DNA of 64,000 bases from Bradyrhizobium arachidis (GTDB lineage Bacteria; Pseudomonadota; Alphaproteobacteria; Rhizobiales; Xanthobacteraceae). The position numbers were made by a program, and so were the translations under genes. Below the pieces are notes generated by a model, which saw only the letters and a list, made by a program, of their open reading frames with translations, searched no databases and was not told where the DNA came from. Below, piece after piece: positions 17,821-27,634 of the stretch (positions are counted from its first letter, which is position 1; the number at the start of each line of letters is the position of its first letter). The stretch is from positions 6,758,001 through 6,822,000 of the forward strand of contig NZ_CP030050.1 of NCBI RefSeq assembly GCF_015291705.1, read 5' to 3'.

Positions 17821-19229
17821 GGCCCCTGCGCCCTTGCGCCGAGGCCGATCACGGCCGCAGCAAGCAGCAGGACAGCGGCAGAAATGATCAGCGACAGGTG
17901 CAGCCCCGTCATGAACGTTGCTTCCGAGACCACCAGCGAGCCGAACAGCGCGACGCCGAGCACGCTGCCGGTCTGCCGCGTCGCGTTCAGGACTCCTGCG
18001 GCGATGCCGGAGCGCGCTTTCTCGACGCTACCCAGCAAGGTCGAGGTCAGCGGCGGCACCAGCAGGCCGAGCCCGCCGCTGATCGCAATCATCTGCGCAA
18101 AGATCGCGGAGTAACTTGTCCCGGCTTCGATCCAGACCAGACCGAGGCAGCCGAGCGCCGAGACGCAGGCGCCGACGACGATGGTGGGACATGGGCCGAT
18201 CCGTTCGGCAAGGCGCGGCGCCAGCAGGTTGACCGGCAGCACCGCCCCCATCATCGGCACGAAGGCCAGACCCGTCCACCACGCCGACAGCCCGTTGATC
18301 CGCTGGAAGTACAGGCTGAGCACGAAGATCAGGCCATAGATCGCGACATTGACGAGCAGGCCGACGATCGTGGTCAGGGTAAACAAGCGGTGACCGAACA
18401 GCGACAGCGGCAGCATCGGCTGCGCCGCGCGGCTCTCGCGCCAGATGAAGAGCACGGCGAGAACGGCGGCTCCGACGAAGGCCGCGATCACCGCCGGATG
18501 GTCCCAGCCGAGCGCGCCGCCTTCGATGATCGCGCCGGCAAGCGCCCCGAGCGCACCGATCGCGGCAAGCTGGCCGGGCAGATCGATCTCACGCGAGGTC
18601 GCTCGCGTGGTCTCGGCCGCATAGCGCCAGCTCAGCCAGAGGCCGCCGAGCCCGATCGGCAGGTTGACCAGGAAGATCGCGCGCCAACCGACCAGCGTGA
18701 TCAGCGCGCCGCCGACGAACGGGCCGGCGGTGAGTGCGAGACTCGCTCCGGCCGCCCAGACGGCGACGGCGCGGCCGCGCGCACGATCGTCCGTGTAGGC
18801 ATGATTGAGCAGCGCGAGAGAATTCGGCACCAGGATCGCCGCCGCCAGTCCCTGGACCAGCCGCGCGGCGATCAGGACGATGGCGTTGGGCGACAGCGCG
18901 CAGGCCAGCGAGGCCGCGGTGAAGATCGCGAACCCCGCCATGAAGATGCGCTTGGCGCCGATGCGGTCGCCGAGCGCGCCGGCCGTCAAAATGAAGGCGG
19001 CGAACGCAATGGTGTAGGCGCTGACCACCCATTGCAGCTCCGCGACGCCGCCGCCGAGCGTCTTGCCCATCGCATCCAGCGCGGTGTTGACGATGGTGAC
19101 GTCGAGTTGCACCACGCCATAGCCGAGGCTCATCGCCGCCAGCGTGAGCGAGGTCGCAAGAGGCGAACGGGCTCGCGGCGCGCCGGCTCCGTCGTCGAAG
19201 GTTTGATATTTGATGGTGTTAGCTCGCAT
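17811..19229 (-). CDS. MFS drug exporter (DHA2/EmrB-QacA type)
   Basis: A protein of 472 residues with the 14-helix pattern of DHA2 proton-coupled exporters. Motif A-like GALGDRIGAKRIFMAG and the antiporter motif region (TAGPFVGGALITLVGWRAIF) are visible. The start at 19229 is chosen because GAGGTG lies 5 bases upstream, although the frame extends to 19262. It is divergent from a second, frameshifted MFS gene. It probably exports hydrophobic drugs or metabolites; the substrate is unknown. A strong hairpin overlaps its stop codon. Confidence 0.82.
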   Translation of the reverse strand: MRANTIKYQTFDDGAGAPRARSPLATSLTLAAMSLGYGVVQLDVTIVNTALDAMGKTLGGGVAELQWVVSAYTIAFAAFILTAGALGDRIGAKRIFMAGFAIFTAASLACALSPNAIVLIAARLVQGLAAAILVPNSLALLNHAYTDDRARGRAVAVWAAGASLALTAGPFVGGALITLVGWRAIFLVNLPIGLGGLWLSWRYAAETTRATSREIDLPGQLAAIGALGALAGAIIEGGALGWDHPAVIAAFVGAAVLAVLFIWRESRAAQPMLPLSLFGHRLFTLTTIVGLLVNVAIYGLIFVLSLYFQRINGLSAWWTGLAFVPMMGAVLPVNLLAPRLAERIGPCPTIVVGACVSALGCLGLVWIEAGTSYSAIFAQMIAISGGLGLLVPPLTSTLLGSVEKARSGIAAGVLNATRQTGSVLGVALFGSLVVSEATFMTGLHLSLIISAAVLLLAAAVIGLGARAQGPTM

Positions 19230-19451
19230 GCTGCACCTCGATTGCAGCCCCATGCGAAACATACGCTTTCACCGCGCCAACATGATTCGATTATGATCGA
19301 AGCATCATCGCGCGAGGAATCGTATCCTTCAGCAACAACAACGAAACTTCGCGTTCTGCTCGCCGTGCAACTCCCGTCCGCGCGGAAGCATGGGAACAGC
19401 GCGAGATTGTCTCTGTTGATCCCTTCACGTTCCCTTCTCGGCAGTGACCTC

Positions 19452-20692
19452 ATGGCAAGAGTTGGCAACACCTCAATTCCGTCTGGCGCAAGATCGGAGT
19501 TCGGCAAGACCGCAACCGTCATTGCCGTCGGCTGCCTGATCGGCGTCCTGTTCGCCGGCAGCACCATCGCAACGCCGCTCTACGTCATCTACAAGCACCA
19601 GTTCGGCTTCTCCCAGATCACCCTGACGCTGATCTATGCCGTCTACATCGTCGGCAATTTGACTGCACTGCTGGTGTTCGGCCGGATGTCGGACGAGGTC
19701 GGGCGGCGGCGCACGGCGGTCATTGCCATCGGCATCGCCGTCGCGGGGGCAGTGGTCTTCCTGCTCGCACACGGGGTCGCTTCGCTTTACGTGGCACGGG
19801 TGCTGAGCGGCCTCGCCATCGGGATCGGCGCCGGAACCGGCACGGCGTGGCTCGCCGAACTGATCGCCGAGCAGGACCGCTCCCGCGCCACCGTGATCGC
19901 GACGATCGCGAATTTCACCGGCCTCGGCCTCGGCGCGCTCGTCGCCGGCCTGCTTGCCGAATATGTCGCGCTTCCGCTGCGAACGCCGTTCAACGCTATC
20001 TCGTGGTGCTGGTGGTTGTCGCGACCCTCCTCGCCTTCGCGCGCGAGACCGTGGATCGGCCGCTGGCTGCGCTCACGCAGCTGTCGATCCGGCCGCGTGC
20101 CGGCGTTCCGTCGTCGATCCGGTCGCGCTTCGTGGCGCCCGCGGTGACAGGCTTTGGCGCCATGGCCCTCGTTGCCTTTTTCGCCGCACTTGCACCGAGC
20201 GTGCTCGCCAACGAGCTGCATGTCACCAGCCACGCCGTCGCCGGCGCAATCTTCCTCGAGCTTGCGGCAGCCGTGGCGCTGGTCATCGCGCTGACACGCT
20301 CACTCTCCAGCCGCACCGCCATGCTGTGGTCGCTCGGCCTGATGTTGCCGAGCCTTGCCTTGCTCGTGACGGCACAATTCGTGGGATCGCTCGGCGTGAT
20401 GATCGCATCGACCGCGACCTGCGGCGTGGCGGCGGGCCTCGGCTATCGCGGCAGCCTGCAGGTGGTGAACCAGATCGCACCGGATGATCGCCGCGCCGAG
20501 GTGGTCTCGGCCTATTTCATCTGCTGCTTTCTCGGAAACGCGCTTCCGGTGATCGGGATCGGCGTGCTCTCGACCCTGACCAGCCTGACCGTGGCGAGCC
20601 TGGTGTTTGCCGCCACCATTGCGGCCTTCGCAGTGATCGCCCTGATCTTCGGGCTGAAATACCAGGGCGGGCAGGCCCCGCAAGGCGAATAG
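19452..20692 (+). pseudogene. MFS transporter gene broken by a frameshift near 19980-19996
   Basis: From ATG 19452 the frame encodes the first five or so helices of an MFS protein, including motif A (GRMSDEVGRRRTAVI), up to about 19980 (AEYVALPLRTP). After that it reads into Arg/Ser-rich nonsense. The homologous continuation (RYLVVLVVVATLLAF) resumes in another frame from about 19994 and runs to the stop at 20692. The change corresponds to one missing base or two extra bases. The rest of both halves is well preserved, so this is either a very recent mutation or a sequencing error. An intact gene would encode about 413 residues with 12 helices. Confidence 0.75.
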
Positions 20693-20741
20693 AAGGAGAC
20701 GCCGCACAGCCGCGCGGCGTCTCCAGATCAAGACCGGATCG

Positions 20742-21248
20742 CTAGCTCGCTGCGCGGAGATTGACCTTGCTCTCGGCGAGCGTCGTCAGCTTCTTGTCGG
20801 TCGCCTTCTCCTCCTCCAGCGTCTTGGCCAACACGCTGGCGCAGTCGTTGCGGCCGAGCTGCTTGGCCCAGGCGATCAGGCTGCCATAGCGGACGATCTC
20901 GTAATGCTCCGCGGCCTGCGCCGCATTGATCAGCGCGGCGTCCAGCACTGCCTTGTCGGCGACTTCGCCGACGGTCTCATCGGCTTCCTCGATGATGCCG
21001 TCGATCGCCGGGCAGTCCACCGCCTTGACGGCGACGCCATGCATCTTGAACACTTCCTCGAGCCGCGTGACGTGCTGCTTGGTTTCCTCGAGGTGCGTCA
21101 AAAAGCCCTGCTTCAACTGCGGATCGGTGGCCTTACTTGCCATTTTCGGCAGCGCCTTGGTGAGCTGCTGCTCCGCGTAATAGATGTCCTGGAGCTGGTG
21201 CACGAACAGGTCGTTCATGGTCTTGATGTCTTTTGTGAACAGTCCCAT
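20742..21248 (-). CDS. YciF/DUF892 ferritin-like protein
   Basis: A 168-residue, helix-rich protein matching the DUF892 (YciE/YciF) family. The family pattern starts LFVHQLQDIYYAEQQLTKAL, has a central HLEETKQHVTRLEEVF helix with carboxylate and histidine ligands, and ends in a QAAEHYEIVRYGSL helix. These are ferritin-like four-helix bundles tied to stress responses. The start with GAGGATT about 6 bases upstream is used. It faces the broken MFS gene, with the two ends 49 bp apart. Confidence 0.88.
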   Translation of the reverse strand: MGLFTKDIKTMNDLFVHQLQDIYYAEQQLTKALPKMASKATDPQLKQGFLTHLEETKQHVTRLEEVFKMHGVAVKAVDCPAIDGIIEEADETVGEVADKAVLDAALINAAQAAEHYEIVRYGSLIAWAKQLGRNDCASVLAKTLEEEKATDKKLTTLAESKVNLRAAS

Positions 21249-21674
21249 CGTTCCAATCCTCTTTCGGTTTTGGGAACACGGAGGCATCGGCTTGCATGAA
21301 AAAGCCGCTTATTCCGCCATGTTCGATTGCTGATTGGGCGCTAACGGGTACGCAGCATCGGCGTTCCAAAAAAGCCCGCATCGCTTGCGGTGGAACAAGG
21401 ACACGGGCGCCAGGATTTGAAACCATGTCAAAATCCGGACGCGCGATCCAAGCCGCGCATTACGACTCATATGCTTAACGCGCCCCGGATGTGAACCGCG
21501 TATGACAAAGGTCGCAGGTCCAAAGCAGAACCTATCGTTGTCAAGGGCTGCACAAGCCGCCGTTTTTGCCTTAAATGAGCTACATCATGCTAGCGATCGA
21601 CGCCCACGGGCCGTGATCGCGGCCGACCGGCCAATGCCTGGCCCTATCGATCTTGCCCCCTGCCGGGAGGATGA
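21249..21674. other. Gene-free region with a structured, weakly tRNA-like stretch
   Basis: No gene is supported in these 426 bp. The stretch 21405-21485 has ends that can pair (GGGCGCC at 21405-21411 with CGCGCCC at 21479-21485) and an internal hairpin (GGATTTGA at 21413-21420 with TCAAAATCC at 21428-21436). On the minus strand it contains TTTCAAATCC, reminiscent of a tRNA T-loop, but a cloverleaf cannot be completed. A short frame at 21502-21690 has no ribosome site and no recognisable product. Confidence 0.35.
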
Positions 21675-22757
21675 ATGCACGGACTGCTGACCGCGCTGAA
21701 ACGCGGCTTCAAACGATGGATCGGCTGGCGACGGCTCGGAATTGCCGCGAGCGTCTTCATCATCGCCTTCGCGGTCACCACGCTTGTGCGTACCCTCAAA
21801 GGCATCGATACCGGCGTCATCCTGACCGCGCTGACCGAGATTCCCCGGGAAAATATCGGGCTCGCGGCGATCTGCGTCGTCTTCGCGTTCTGTACGCTGA
21901 CCTTCTACGACTTTTTTGCATTGCGAACGATCGGCAAGAAGCACGTGCCCTATCGCATCGCAGCACTGTCCAGCTTCACGTCCTATTCGATCGGCCACAA
22001 CATCGGCGCCACGGTTTTTACCGGCGGCGCGATCCGTTTCCGGATCTATTCGGATTACGGGCTGAATGCGATCGACGTCGCCAAGATCTGCTTCCTGTCG
22101 GGACTGACCTTCTGGCTCGGTAACATCTTCGTGCTCTCGATCGGCATGGCGATCCATCCCGACGCCGCCTCGTACATGGATCAGCTTCCCTCCTCCATCA
22201 ACCGGCTGATCGCGTTCGGCGGCCTCGCCTCGATCAGCGCCTATCTGGTCTGGCTCTGCATGGGCGAGAAGCGCCGCGAGCTCGGACAGAAGGGCTGGAA
22301 GGTGGTGCTGCCGTCGGCGCCCCTGACGCTGGTGCAGATCCTGATCGGCGTGGTCGATCTCGGCTTCTGCGCGCTGGCGATGTACCTCCTGGTGCCGGCC
22401 ACTCCGCAGATCGATTTCCTCTCGCTCGCCGTCGTGTTCATCCTGGCGACGCTGCTGGGCTTTGCCAGCCATGCCCCCGGGTCGATCGGCGTGTTCGATG
22501 CCGCCATGCTGGTGGCGCTGCCCGAATTCGGCCGCGAACAGCTTCTGGCGACGCTGCTGGTGTTCCGCATCCTCTATTTCGTGATCCCGTTCGGCCTCGC
22601 CATCTCCATCATGGGCGCCCGCGAGCTCTGGATGAACGTGGTCGAGCCCTGGCAGGAGCGGCGGCGGCTGGCGGAGGCCTGCGCGCAGGCCAATCTGCCC
22701 AAGCAGGTGACGCCGATGGAGCGTGAGCGCCTGGTGCGGCAGGCCAGCAAGCGCTGA
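21675..22757 (+). CDS. YbhN/UPF0104 family membrane protein (LPG synthase TM-domain family)
   Basis: A 360-residue protein with about eight membrane helices. Its pattern matches the lysylphosphatidylglycerol synthase transmembrane family (flippase-like YbhN/AglD), with the GHNIGATVFTGGAIRFRIY segment and the late LGFASHAPGSIGVFD segment typical of it. The soluble aminoacyl-transferase half is absent, so lipid transport or modification without LPG synthesis is likely. A GGGAGG lies 5-6 bases before the start codon. The exported SGNH hydrolase gene follows 96 bp downstream and may be co-transcribed. Confidence 0.82.
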   Translation: MHGLLTALKRGFKRWIGWRRLGIAASVFIIAFAVTTLVRTLKGIDTGVILTALTEIPRENIGLAAICVVFAFCTLTFYDFFALRTIGKKHVPYRIAALSSFTSYSIGHNIGATVFTGGAIRFRIYSDYGLNAIDVAKICFLSGLTFWLGNIFVLSIGMAIHPDAASYMDQLPSSINRLIAFGGLASISAYLVWLCMGEKRRELGQKGWKVVLPSAPLTLVQILIGVVDLGFCALAMYLLVPATPQIDFLSLAVVFILATLLGFASHAPGSIGVFDAAMLVALPEFGREQLLATLLVFRILYFVIPFGLAISIMGARELWMNVVEPWQERRRLAEACAQANLPKQVTPMERERLVRQASKR

Positions 22758-22853
22758 GCGGCGCCCGCCCGCAAAAGCGGCAGACGAAGGTTGCAGGCGG
22801 GGGAGCAATGCTCTCTTATTTCCGCCTCAACTTTGCCGTTGAAGACGCGGGCC

Positions 22854-24806
22854 ATGATCCGACTTTCCTTTCGCACCCTCTCCGCCTGCGCCCTGGTGTT
22901 TGCCGGGATTTTGACCGTCTGGCCGTCCGAGCGCGCTGCCGCGCAGGATGCCGGCGCGATGCAGGTCAATTGGGAGGTGCGCAACCGCTTCCGCCTGTTC
23001 CGCGAGGAGCGCGACTTCCTGCTCCATGTCGAGAATGCGCGTAATCGCAACATCCTCGCCGCCGAGCAATCGCTGGAGCTCCAGAGCGAGGGCCGCGGCT
23101 GGGCTCGCAACATGGTCAACCGGCTCTGCATCGACCTCCAGGGCCGGGTCAACCAGCCCTGCACCCGCGACAACGTCAAAGAGAACTACATCACCCCGAT
23201 CGACCACCCCATCACCGTGCGCCTGACCGGCGCGGTGCCGGTCGGCGCCACCTGCGCCTGGAGCTTCGACGACGGCGACGGACCGCAACAATCGACCTTC
23301 GACTGCGCCGAGCCGGTCAATCTGCGCGTCCGCTACGGCAAGCAGACGGTCGCAACCGTCGACGTCTCCTCCGGCTCCGACCCGACCCAGCGCGTCCAGA
23401 CCGAAATCCAGGTCCGCGATATCTTCATCGCCGGCCTCGGCGACAGCATCGCCTCGGGCGAAGGCAATCCGGACCGGCCGCTGGCGCTGTCGGACGAAGG
23501 CTTCTGCTTCCGCTCCTATCTCGGCACCGCCGGCGCGCAATACTACCGGCCGAGCCGCGCCGGCTACAAAGGCGGTCGCGCCTGCGAGGCGCCGGACACG
23601 CTCGCCAACTGGCAGCACTACAGCGCGTTGTGGTTCAATGCGCCGTGCCACCGCTCGCTCTACAGCTACCAGGCCCGCACCGCGCTGGCGCTCGCGGTGC
23701 GCTACACCCACATCGCCGTGACCTATCTACCACTCGCCTGCACCGGCGCCAGCATCGGCGACGGGCTGCTCGGCTCGCAGCGCGCCCGCGAATGCCCGCC
23801 CGGCAAGACCGGCGTCTGCAACACCAGCGTGAACGCGCAGGTCGCCGAGCTGCGCGAGGCGCTCACCGCGGCGAAGAAACGCCAGCCCGACCGCACGCTC
23901 GACCTCGTGCTGCTCTCGGTCGGCGCCAACGACGTCTATTTCTCCGGCCTCGTCGCCGACGTCATCGTCGACACCGCGACCGAGCGCGCGCTGTTCCGCC
24001 GCTCCGGCGTGATGGCGAGCGTCGACGATTCCCGCGACGCGCTGGCGCGCGAGCTGCCGCAGAATTTCGTTCGCTTGCGCGAGGCCTTGAAGCCGCTCGT
24101 CGGCGGCGACCTCTCGCACGTGGTCTATGTCTCCTACGCCAATCCGGCGCTCGCCGATGGCGGCGTGCCCTGCCGCGGCGGCCGCGCCGGCTTCGACATC
24201 CATCCGTCCTTCAACGCCGACCCGCAACGCCTCGCGCGTGTCTCGACCTTCGTCGACACCGAGTTTCTGCCGCAGCTGAAGGGACTTGCCACCTGCACCC
24301 GCGGCGCGCTGTGCCGCGATCCCGAATCCGACCGCATGACCTTCGTCGATGCGCATCAGGCCGCTTTCGCCGATCACGGCTTCTGCGCGCATTCGGGCAA
24401 CGATCCCGAATTCGACCGCACTTGCTTCGCGGAGAACGGCCAGAGCTTCAACCCTGACATCGTGAGCGCGGCGAGCCAGCCGATGCTGTGCGGCCGCGGC
24501 GCCTCGGAGTACCGCGCCTACCTGCCCCGCGCGCGCTGGATCCGCGACGCCAATGACAGCTATTTTGCCGCGATGACCTATCCGCAAGGCTTGCCGGCCG
24601 CGAGCCAGCCGACCGACATCCACGATGCCACCTGGGGCGTGCTCTCCGCGGTCTATGGCGGCGCCGTGCATCCGAGCGCGGAAGGCCATGCGGCGATGGC
24701 GGACGCAGCGCTGCCGGCGGCAAGTGCGGTGCTGGGTCTCGACGCCGTGCCGCCCGGCGTGACGAGCGGATTCCTGCCGCAGTTGCTGCCGAGCGCGCGG
24801 CAGTAG
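22854..24806 (+). CDS. Exported SGNH/GDSL hydrolase
   Basis: A protein of 650 residues with a signal peptide (SFRTLSACALVFAGILTVWP, cleavage near AAAQD). A PKD-like beta region (around 125-170, CAWSFDDGDG) precedes the hydrolase domain. Block I is GDSIASGEGNP with nucleophile Ser198, block III is SVGANDVYFSG with Asn, and block V is GAVHPSAEGHAAMAD with the catalytic histidine at 606. It should act in the periplasm or outside on an ester such as an acetylated polysaccharide or lipid. The start follows the signal peptide logic; a longer frame reaches back to 22791. Confidence 0.85.
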   Translation: MIRLSFRTLSACALVFAGILTVWPSERAAAQDAGAMQVNWEVRNRFRLFREERDFLLHVENARNRNILAAEQSLELQSEGRGWARNMVNRLCIDLQGRVNQPCTRDNVKENYITPIDHPITVRLTGAVPVGATCAWSFDDGDGPQQSTFDCAEPVNLRVRYGKQTVATVDVSSGSDPTQRVQTEIQVRDIFIAGLGDSIASGEGNPDRPLALSDEGFCFRSYLGTAGAQYYRPSRAGYKGGRACEAPDTLANWQHYSALWFNAPCHRSLYSYQARTALALAVRYTHIAVTYLPLACTGASIGDGLLGSQRARECPPGKTGVCNTSVNAQVAELREALTAAKKRQPDRTLDLVLLSVGANDVYFSGLVADVIVDTATERALFRRSGVMASVDDSRDALARELPQNFVRLREALKPLVGGDLSHVVYVSYANPALADGGVPCRGGRAGFDIHPSFNADPQRLARVSTFVDTEFLPQLKGLATCTRGALCRDPESDRMTFVDAHQAAFADHGFCAHSGNDPEFDRTCFAENGQSFNPDIVSAASQPMLCGRGASEYRAYLPRARWIRDANDSYFAAMTYPQGLPAASQPTDIHDATWGVLSAVYGGAVHPSAEGHAAMADAALPAASAVLGLDAVPPGVTSGFLPQLLPSARQ

Positions 24807-24828
24807 AAGCGACGCTACCTCCACACAC

Positions 24829-24955
24829 GCCGTCATCGTCCGCCTTGTGCGCAATCGCGCACTGGAGCGGGCGATCCAGTACTCCGTGACAGCGGTGATT
24901 TGAATCGAGACGCCGCGGCGTACTGGATTCCCCGCCTTCGCGGGGAATGAGAGTT
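24829..24955. repeat. Palindromic intergenic repeat (ACTGGATTCCCCGC family)
   Basis: The segment contains GCGATCCAGTACTCC near 24871-24885 and its partner GTACTGGATTCCCCGCC near 24920-24936. It closes with CGCGGGGAATGAGAG. This is the layout of a dispersed palindromic repeat seen between genes of Bradyrhizobium and relatives. It fills most of the 315-bp gap between the SGNH hydrolase and the glucarate transporter genes; the rest should hold the transporter promoter. Confidence 0.6.
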
Positions 24956-25121
24956 GAGTGCGTGGCACGTGTTCGCCGTCACCACGCATCGTTCCCCCAA
25001 CCCGCCGTTCCATCAATCCAAAAACGGCATCGATCGATACTCCCTTCAACTTGGACACTTTGCCGCGCGCGCCTCTAGGAGTCGCCTTGAGGAAACGTTT
25101 CGAGTTCTAAGGAGGCGCATG

Positions 25122-26474
25122 ATGAGCGCAGTGGTGTCCGCAGCGGACGTGAGGAGGTCTCGCGTCAGGCTGTTCATCGTGACCATGTTGTTCCTGGTCA
25201 CCACCGTCAATTATGCCGACCGGGCCACGCTGTCGATCGCGGGCCCTGCGCTTTCCAAGGAGCTGCATCTCGATCCCATCGCCATGGGCTGGATCTTCTC
25301 GGCGTTCGGCTGGTCCTATGTCGTTGCCCAAGTGCCGGGCGGCTGGCTGCTCGACCGTTACGGCTCGCGCCTCGTCTATGCCTTCAGCATCATCGTCTGG
25401 TCGCTGTTCACGCTGATGCAGGGCTGGGTCGGCTTCCTCAGTGCCGGCGCCGCCGTCGCCGTGCTGTTCGCGCTTCGCCTGCTGGTCGGCGTCGCTGAAG
25501 CCCCCTCCTTCCCCGCCAACGCCCGCATCGTCGCGGCGTGGTTTCCCGGCAACGAGCGCGGCACCGCATCGGCCTTCTTCAACTCTGGACAGTATTTCGC
25601 CACCGTGATCTTCGCGCCGCTGATGGGCTGGATCGCGCATGATTACGGCTGGCGCTATGTGTTCTTCGTGATGGGCGCGCTTGGCGTCGTCATGGGTCTC
25701 GCCTGGCTCAAGACCATCTACGGCCCAAAGGAGCACCCCTCGATCAACGAGGCGGAGTTCGACTACATCAAGGAAGGCGGCGCGCTGGTCGATCTCGACG
25801 CGCCCAAGGACGATCTGCTGCGCGAGCGTGCGCCCGAGGCTGGCTCCGGCTGGGACCACATCCGCCAGCTGCTCTCCAACCGCATGATGCTCGGCGTCTA
25901 TCTCGGCCAGTACTGCATCAACACGCTGACGTATTTCTTCCTGACCTGGTTTCCGGTCTACCTCGTCAAGGAGCGCGGCCTGTCGATCCTGCAAGCCGGC
26001 TTCGTCGCGACGCTGCCTGCGCTGTGCGGCTTCATCGGCGGCGTGCTCGGCGGCATCATCTCCGATGCGATCCTGCGCAGGACCGGCTCGCTGACCATGG
26101 CGCGCAAGATCCCGATCGTCGGCGGCATGCTGCTGTCGATGTCGATCATCGCCTGCAACTATGTCGACGGACAGGCGCTGGTGGTCGGCTTCATGGCGCT
26201 CGCCTTCTTCGGCAAGGGCATCGGCGCGCTCGGCTGGGCGGTCGTCTCCGACACCTCGCCCAAGGAAGCCGGCGGCGTCTCCGGCGGCCTGTTCAACACC
26301 TTCGGCAACCTCTCCTCGATCACCACCCCGATCGTGATCGGCTACATCCTGGCCGCCACCGGCTCGTTCAACGGCGCACTGGTGTTCGTCGGCGCCAACG
26401 CGCTGGTGGCCGCCTTCGCCTATCTCGTCATCGTCGGCAAGATCGAGCGGGTGGTGCTCAAACGTTCCTCCTGA
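25122..26474 (+). CDS. MFS aldarate transporter (anion:cation symporter family)
   Basis: The protein has 450 residues and 12 membrane helices. The N-terminus (NYADRATLSIAGPALSKELH, then GWLLDRYGSR) and the mid-region (AEAPSFPANARIVAAWFPGNERGTA) match the ACS subfamily that includes D-glucarate, D-galactarate and D-galactonate permeases. AAGGAGG ends 6 bases before this ATG; an ATG three bases earlier leaves too little room. It heads the aldarate catabolic block, so proton-coupled uptake of glucarate or galactarate is the likely job. A good terminator follows, so it may be transcribed separately from the enzymes. Confidence 0.85.
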   Translation: MSAVVSAADVRRSRVRLFIVTMLFLVTTVNYADRATLSIAGPALSKELHLDPIAMGWIFSAFGWSYVVAQVPGGWLLDRYGSRLVYAFSIIVWSLFTLMQGWVGFLSAGAAVAVLFALRLLVGVAEAPSFPANARIVAAWFPGNERGTASAFFNSGQYFATVIFAPLMGWIAHDYGWRYVFFVMGALGVVMGLAWLKTIYGPKEHPSINEAEFDYIKEGGALVDLDAPKDDLLRERAPEAGSGWDHIRQLLSNRMMLGVYLGQYCINTLTYFFLTWFPVYLVKERGLSILQAGFVATLPALCGFIGGVLGGIISDAILRRTGSLTMARKIPIVGGMLLSMSIIACNYVDGQALVVGFMALAFFGKGIGALGWAVVSDTSPKEAGGVSGGLFNTFGNLSSITTPIVIGYILAATGSFNGALVFVGANALVAAFAYLVIVGKIERVVLKRSS

Positions 26475-26507
26475 GGGCTCCCCATGGGAGCTTGACCAGG
26501 CAACTCA

Positions 26508-26541
26508 ACGGCGGCCCTCAAAAGCCGCCGTCTTTGTTTTG
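26508..26541 (+). terminator. Rho-independent terminator after the aldarate transporter gene
   Basis: ACGGCGGC (26508-26515) pairs exactly with GCCGCCGT (26524-26531) over an 8-base loop, followed by the T-rich CTTTGTTTT. It lies 33 bp after the transporter stop codon and just before the LysR gene. Confidence 0.8.
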
Positions 26542-26599
26542 GGAGTGATCGATGCTAGAAGTGCCGGGGAAACGCCTTATCCATCTAAGGCATGTATCG

Positions 26600-27505
26600 A
26601 TGTTCGACCTCAATCAGCTCCGCTGTTTTGTCACGGTGGCGGAGGAACTGCATTTCGGCCGCGCCGCCGCGCGGCTGAACATGACCCAGCCGCCGCTGTC
26701 CCGGCAGATCCAGGTGCTCGAGCACATCATCGACGCGCCGCTGCTGGAGCGCACCAGCCGCTCGGTGCGGCTGACGCCGGCGGGGCGCAGCTTCCTACCC
26801 GAGGCGCGGCGCATCCTCAAGCTTGCGGAAAGCGCCTCGCAAGTCGCCCGCCGCATCGCACTCGGCAAGACCGGCTCGCTCAAGATCGGCTTCACCGCGG
26901 CCGCCGCCTACGGCTTCCTGCCCGAACTGGTCGCCGCCTGCCGCGCGAAACTGCCCGAAGTCGATTTCTCGCTGAAGGAGATGGTGTCGGGCGACCAGTT
27001 CGAGGCGCTGACCTCGGGCCAGATCGACGCCGGCCTGCTGCGGCCGCCGATCGCGCGTCCCGAGCTCACCAGCCGCCGCGTCGTCGCCGAGCCGCTGCTG
27101 GCTGCGATCCCGAAGAAGCATCCGCTGGCGAATGCCGACAGCATCACCATCAAGGACTTCGACGACCAGCCCTTCGTGATGTATTCGCCCTATGAGAGCC
27201 GCTACTTCCACGATCTCCTGGTGGCGCTGTTCACGCGGGCCGACGTGCTGCCGCGCTATGTTCAGCATCTCAGCCAGATCCATTCGATCCTCGCCATGGT
27301 GCGCGCCGGCCTCGGCCTTGCCATCGTGCCGGCTGCGGCCGCGAGCCTGAAGATCTCCGACGTGCGGCTGCGGCCGCTCAAGCTGCGCACCCGTGTCCCC
27401 GTCGAGCTGTTCATGGTCTGGCGCCGCGACGACGAGAACCCGCTGCTGTCGGCCCTGGTCAAAATCGCCGGCGAATTGTCCTCCGCGGAGGTGGCGGAAG
27501 ATTGA
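26600..27505 (+). CDS. LysR-family regulator, probable control of aldarate catabolism
   Basis: The protein has 301 residues from this ATG. The helix-turn-helix is canonical (LNQLRCFVTVAEELHFGRAA, then LNMTQPPLSRQIQVLE), followed by a periplasmic-binding-protein-like effector domain. An in-frame ATG at 26552 has a GGAG at good spacing and would add 16 residues, so the start is open. The gene sits between the transporter and the catabolic enzymes, all on the same strand rather than divergent. It is therefore the natural candidate regulator of the block, with an aldarate or pathway intermediate as coinducer (inference). Confidence 0.87.
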   Translation: MFDLNQLRCFVTVAEELHFGRAAARLNMTQPPLSRQIQVLEHIIDAPLLERTSRSVRLTPAGRSFLPEARRILKLAESASQVARRIALGKTGSLKIGFTAAAAYGFLPELVAACRAKLPEVDFSLKEMVSGDQFEALTSGQIDAGLLRPPIARPELTSRRVVAEPLLAAIPKKHPLANADSITIKDFDDQPFVMYSPYESRYFHDLLVALFTRADVLPRYVQHLSQIHSILAMVRAGLGLAIVPAAAASLKISDVRLRPLKLRTRVPVELFMVWRRDDENPLLSALVKIAGELSSAEVAED

Positions 27506-27634
27506 TGCTCAATCCGCATCGGTCGATATAGGCTTTGGCTTGGACGCGCATCGAACGGTCTCCTAAACCACGGCGCATGGACGCGCGGCCTTCTGCTTGC
27601 GTCCTCCACAACACGAGGCAAGGGAGCAGCGCCC

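Noticed and set aside
19980..19996. Programmed ribosomal frameshift in the MFS gene
   Set aside because: No slippery heptamer or stimulatory structure is apparent, and MFS transporters are not known to use one; mutation or sequencing error is simpler.
21405..21485. A tRNA gene on the minus strand
   Set aside because: The T-stem does not pair, position 53 is not G, and the D-arm is irregular; kept only as an unexplained structured stretch.
21502..21690. A 62-codon frame before the YbhN-type gene
   Set aside because: No ribosome site or recognisable product, and it overlaps the start of a well-supported gene in another frame.
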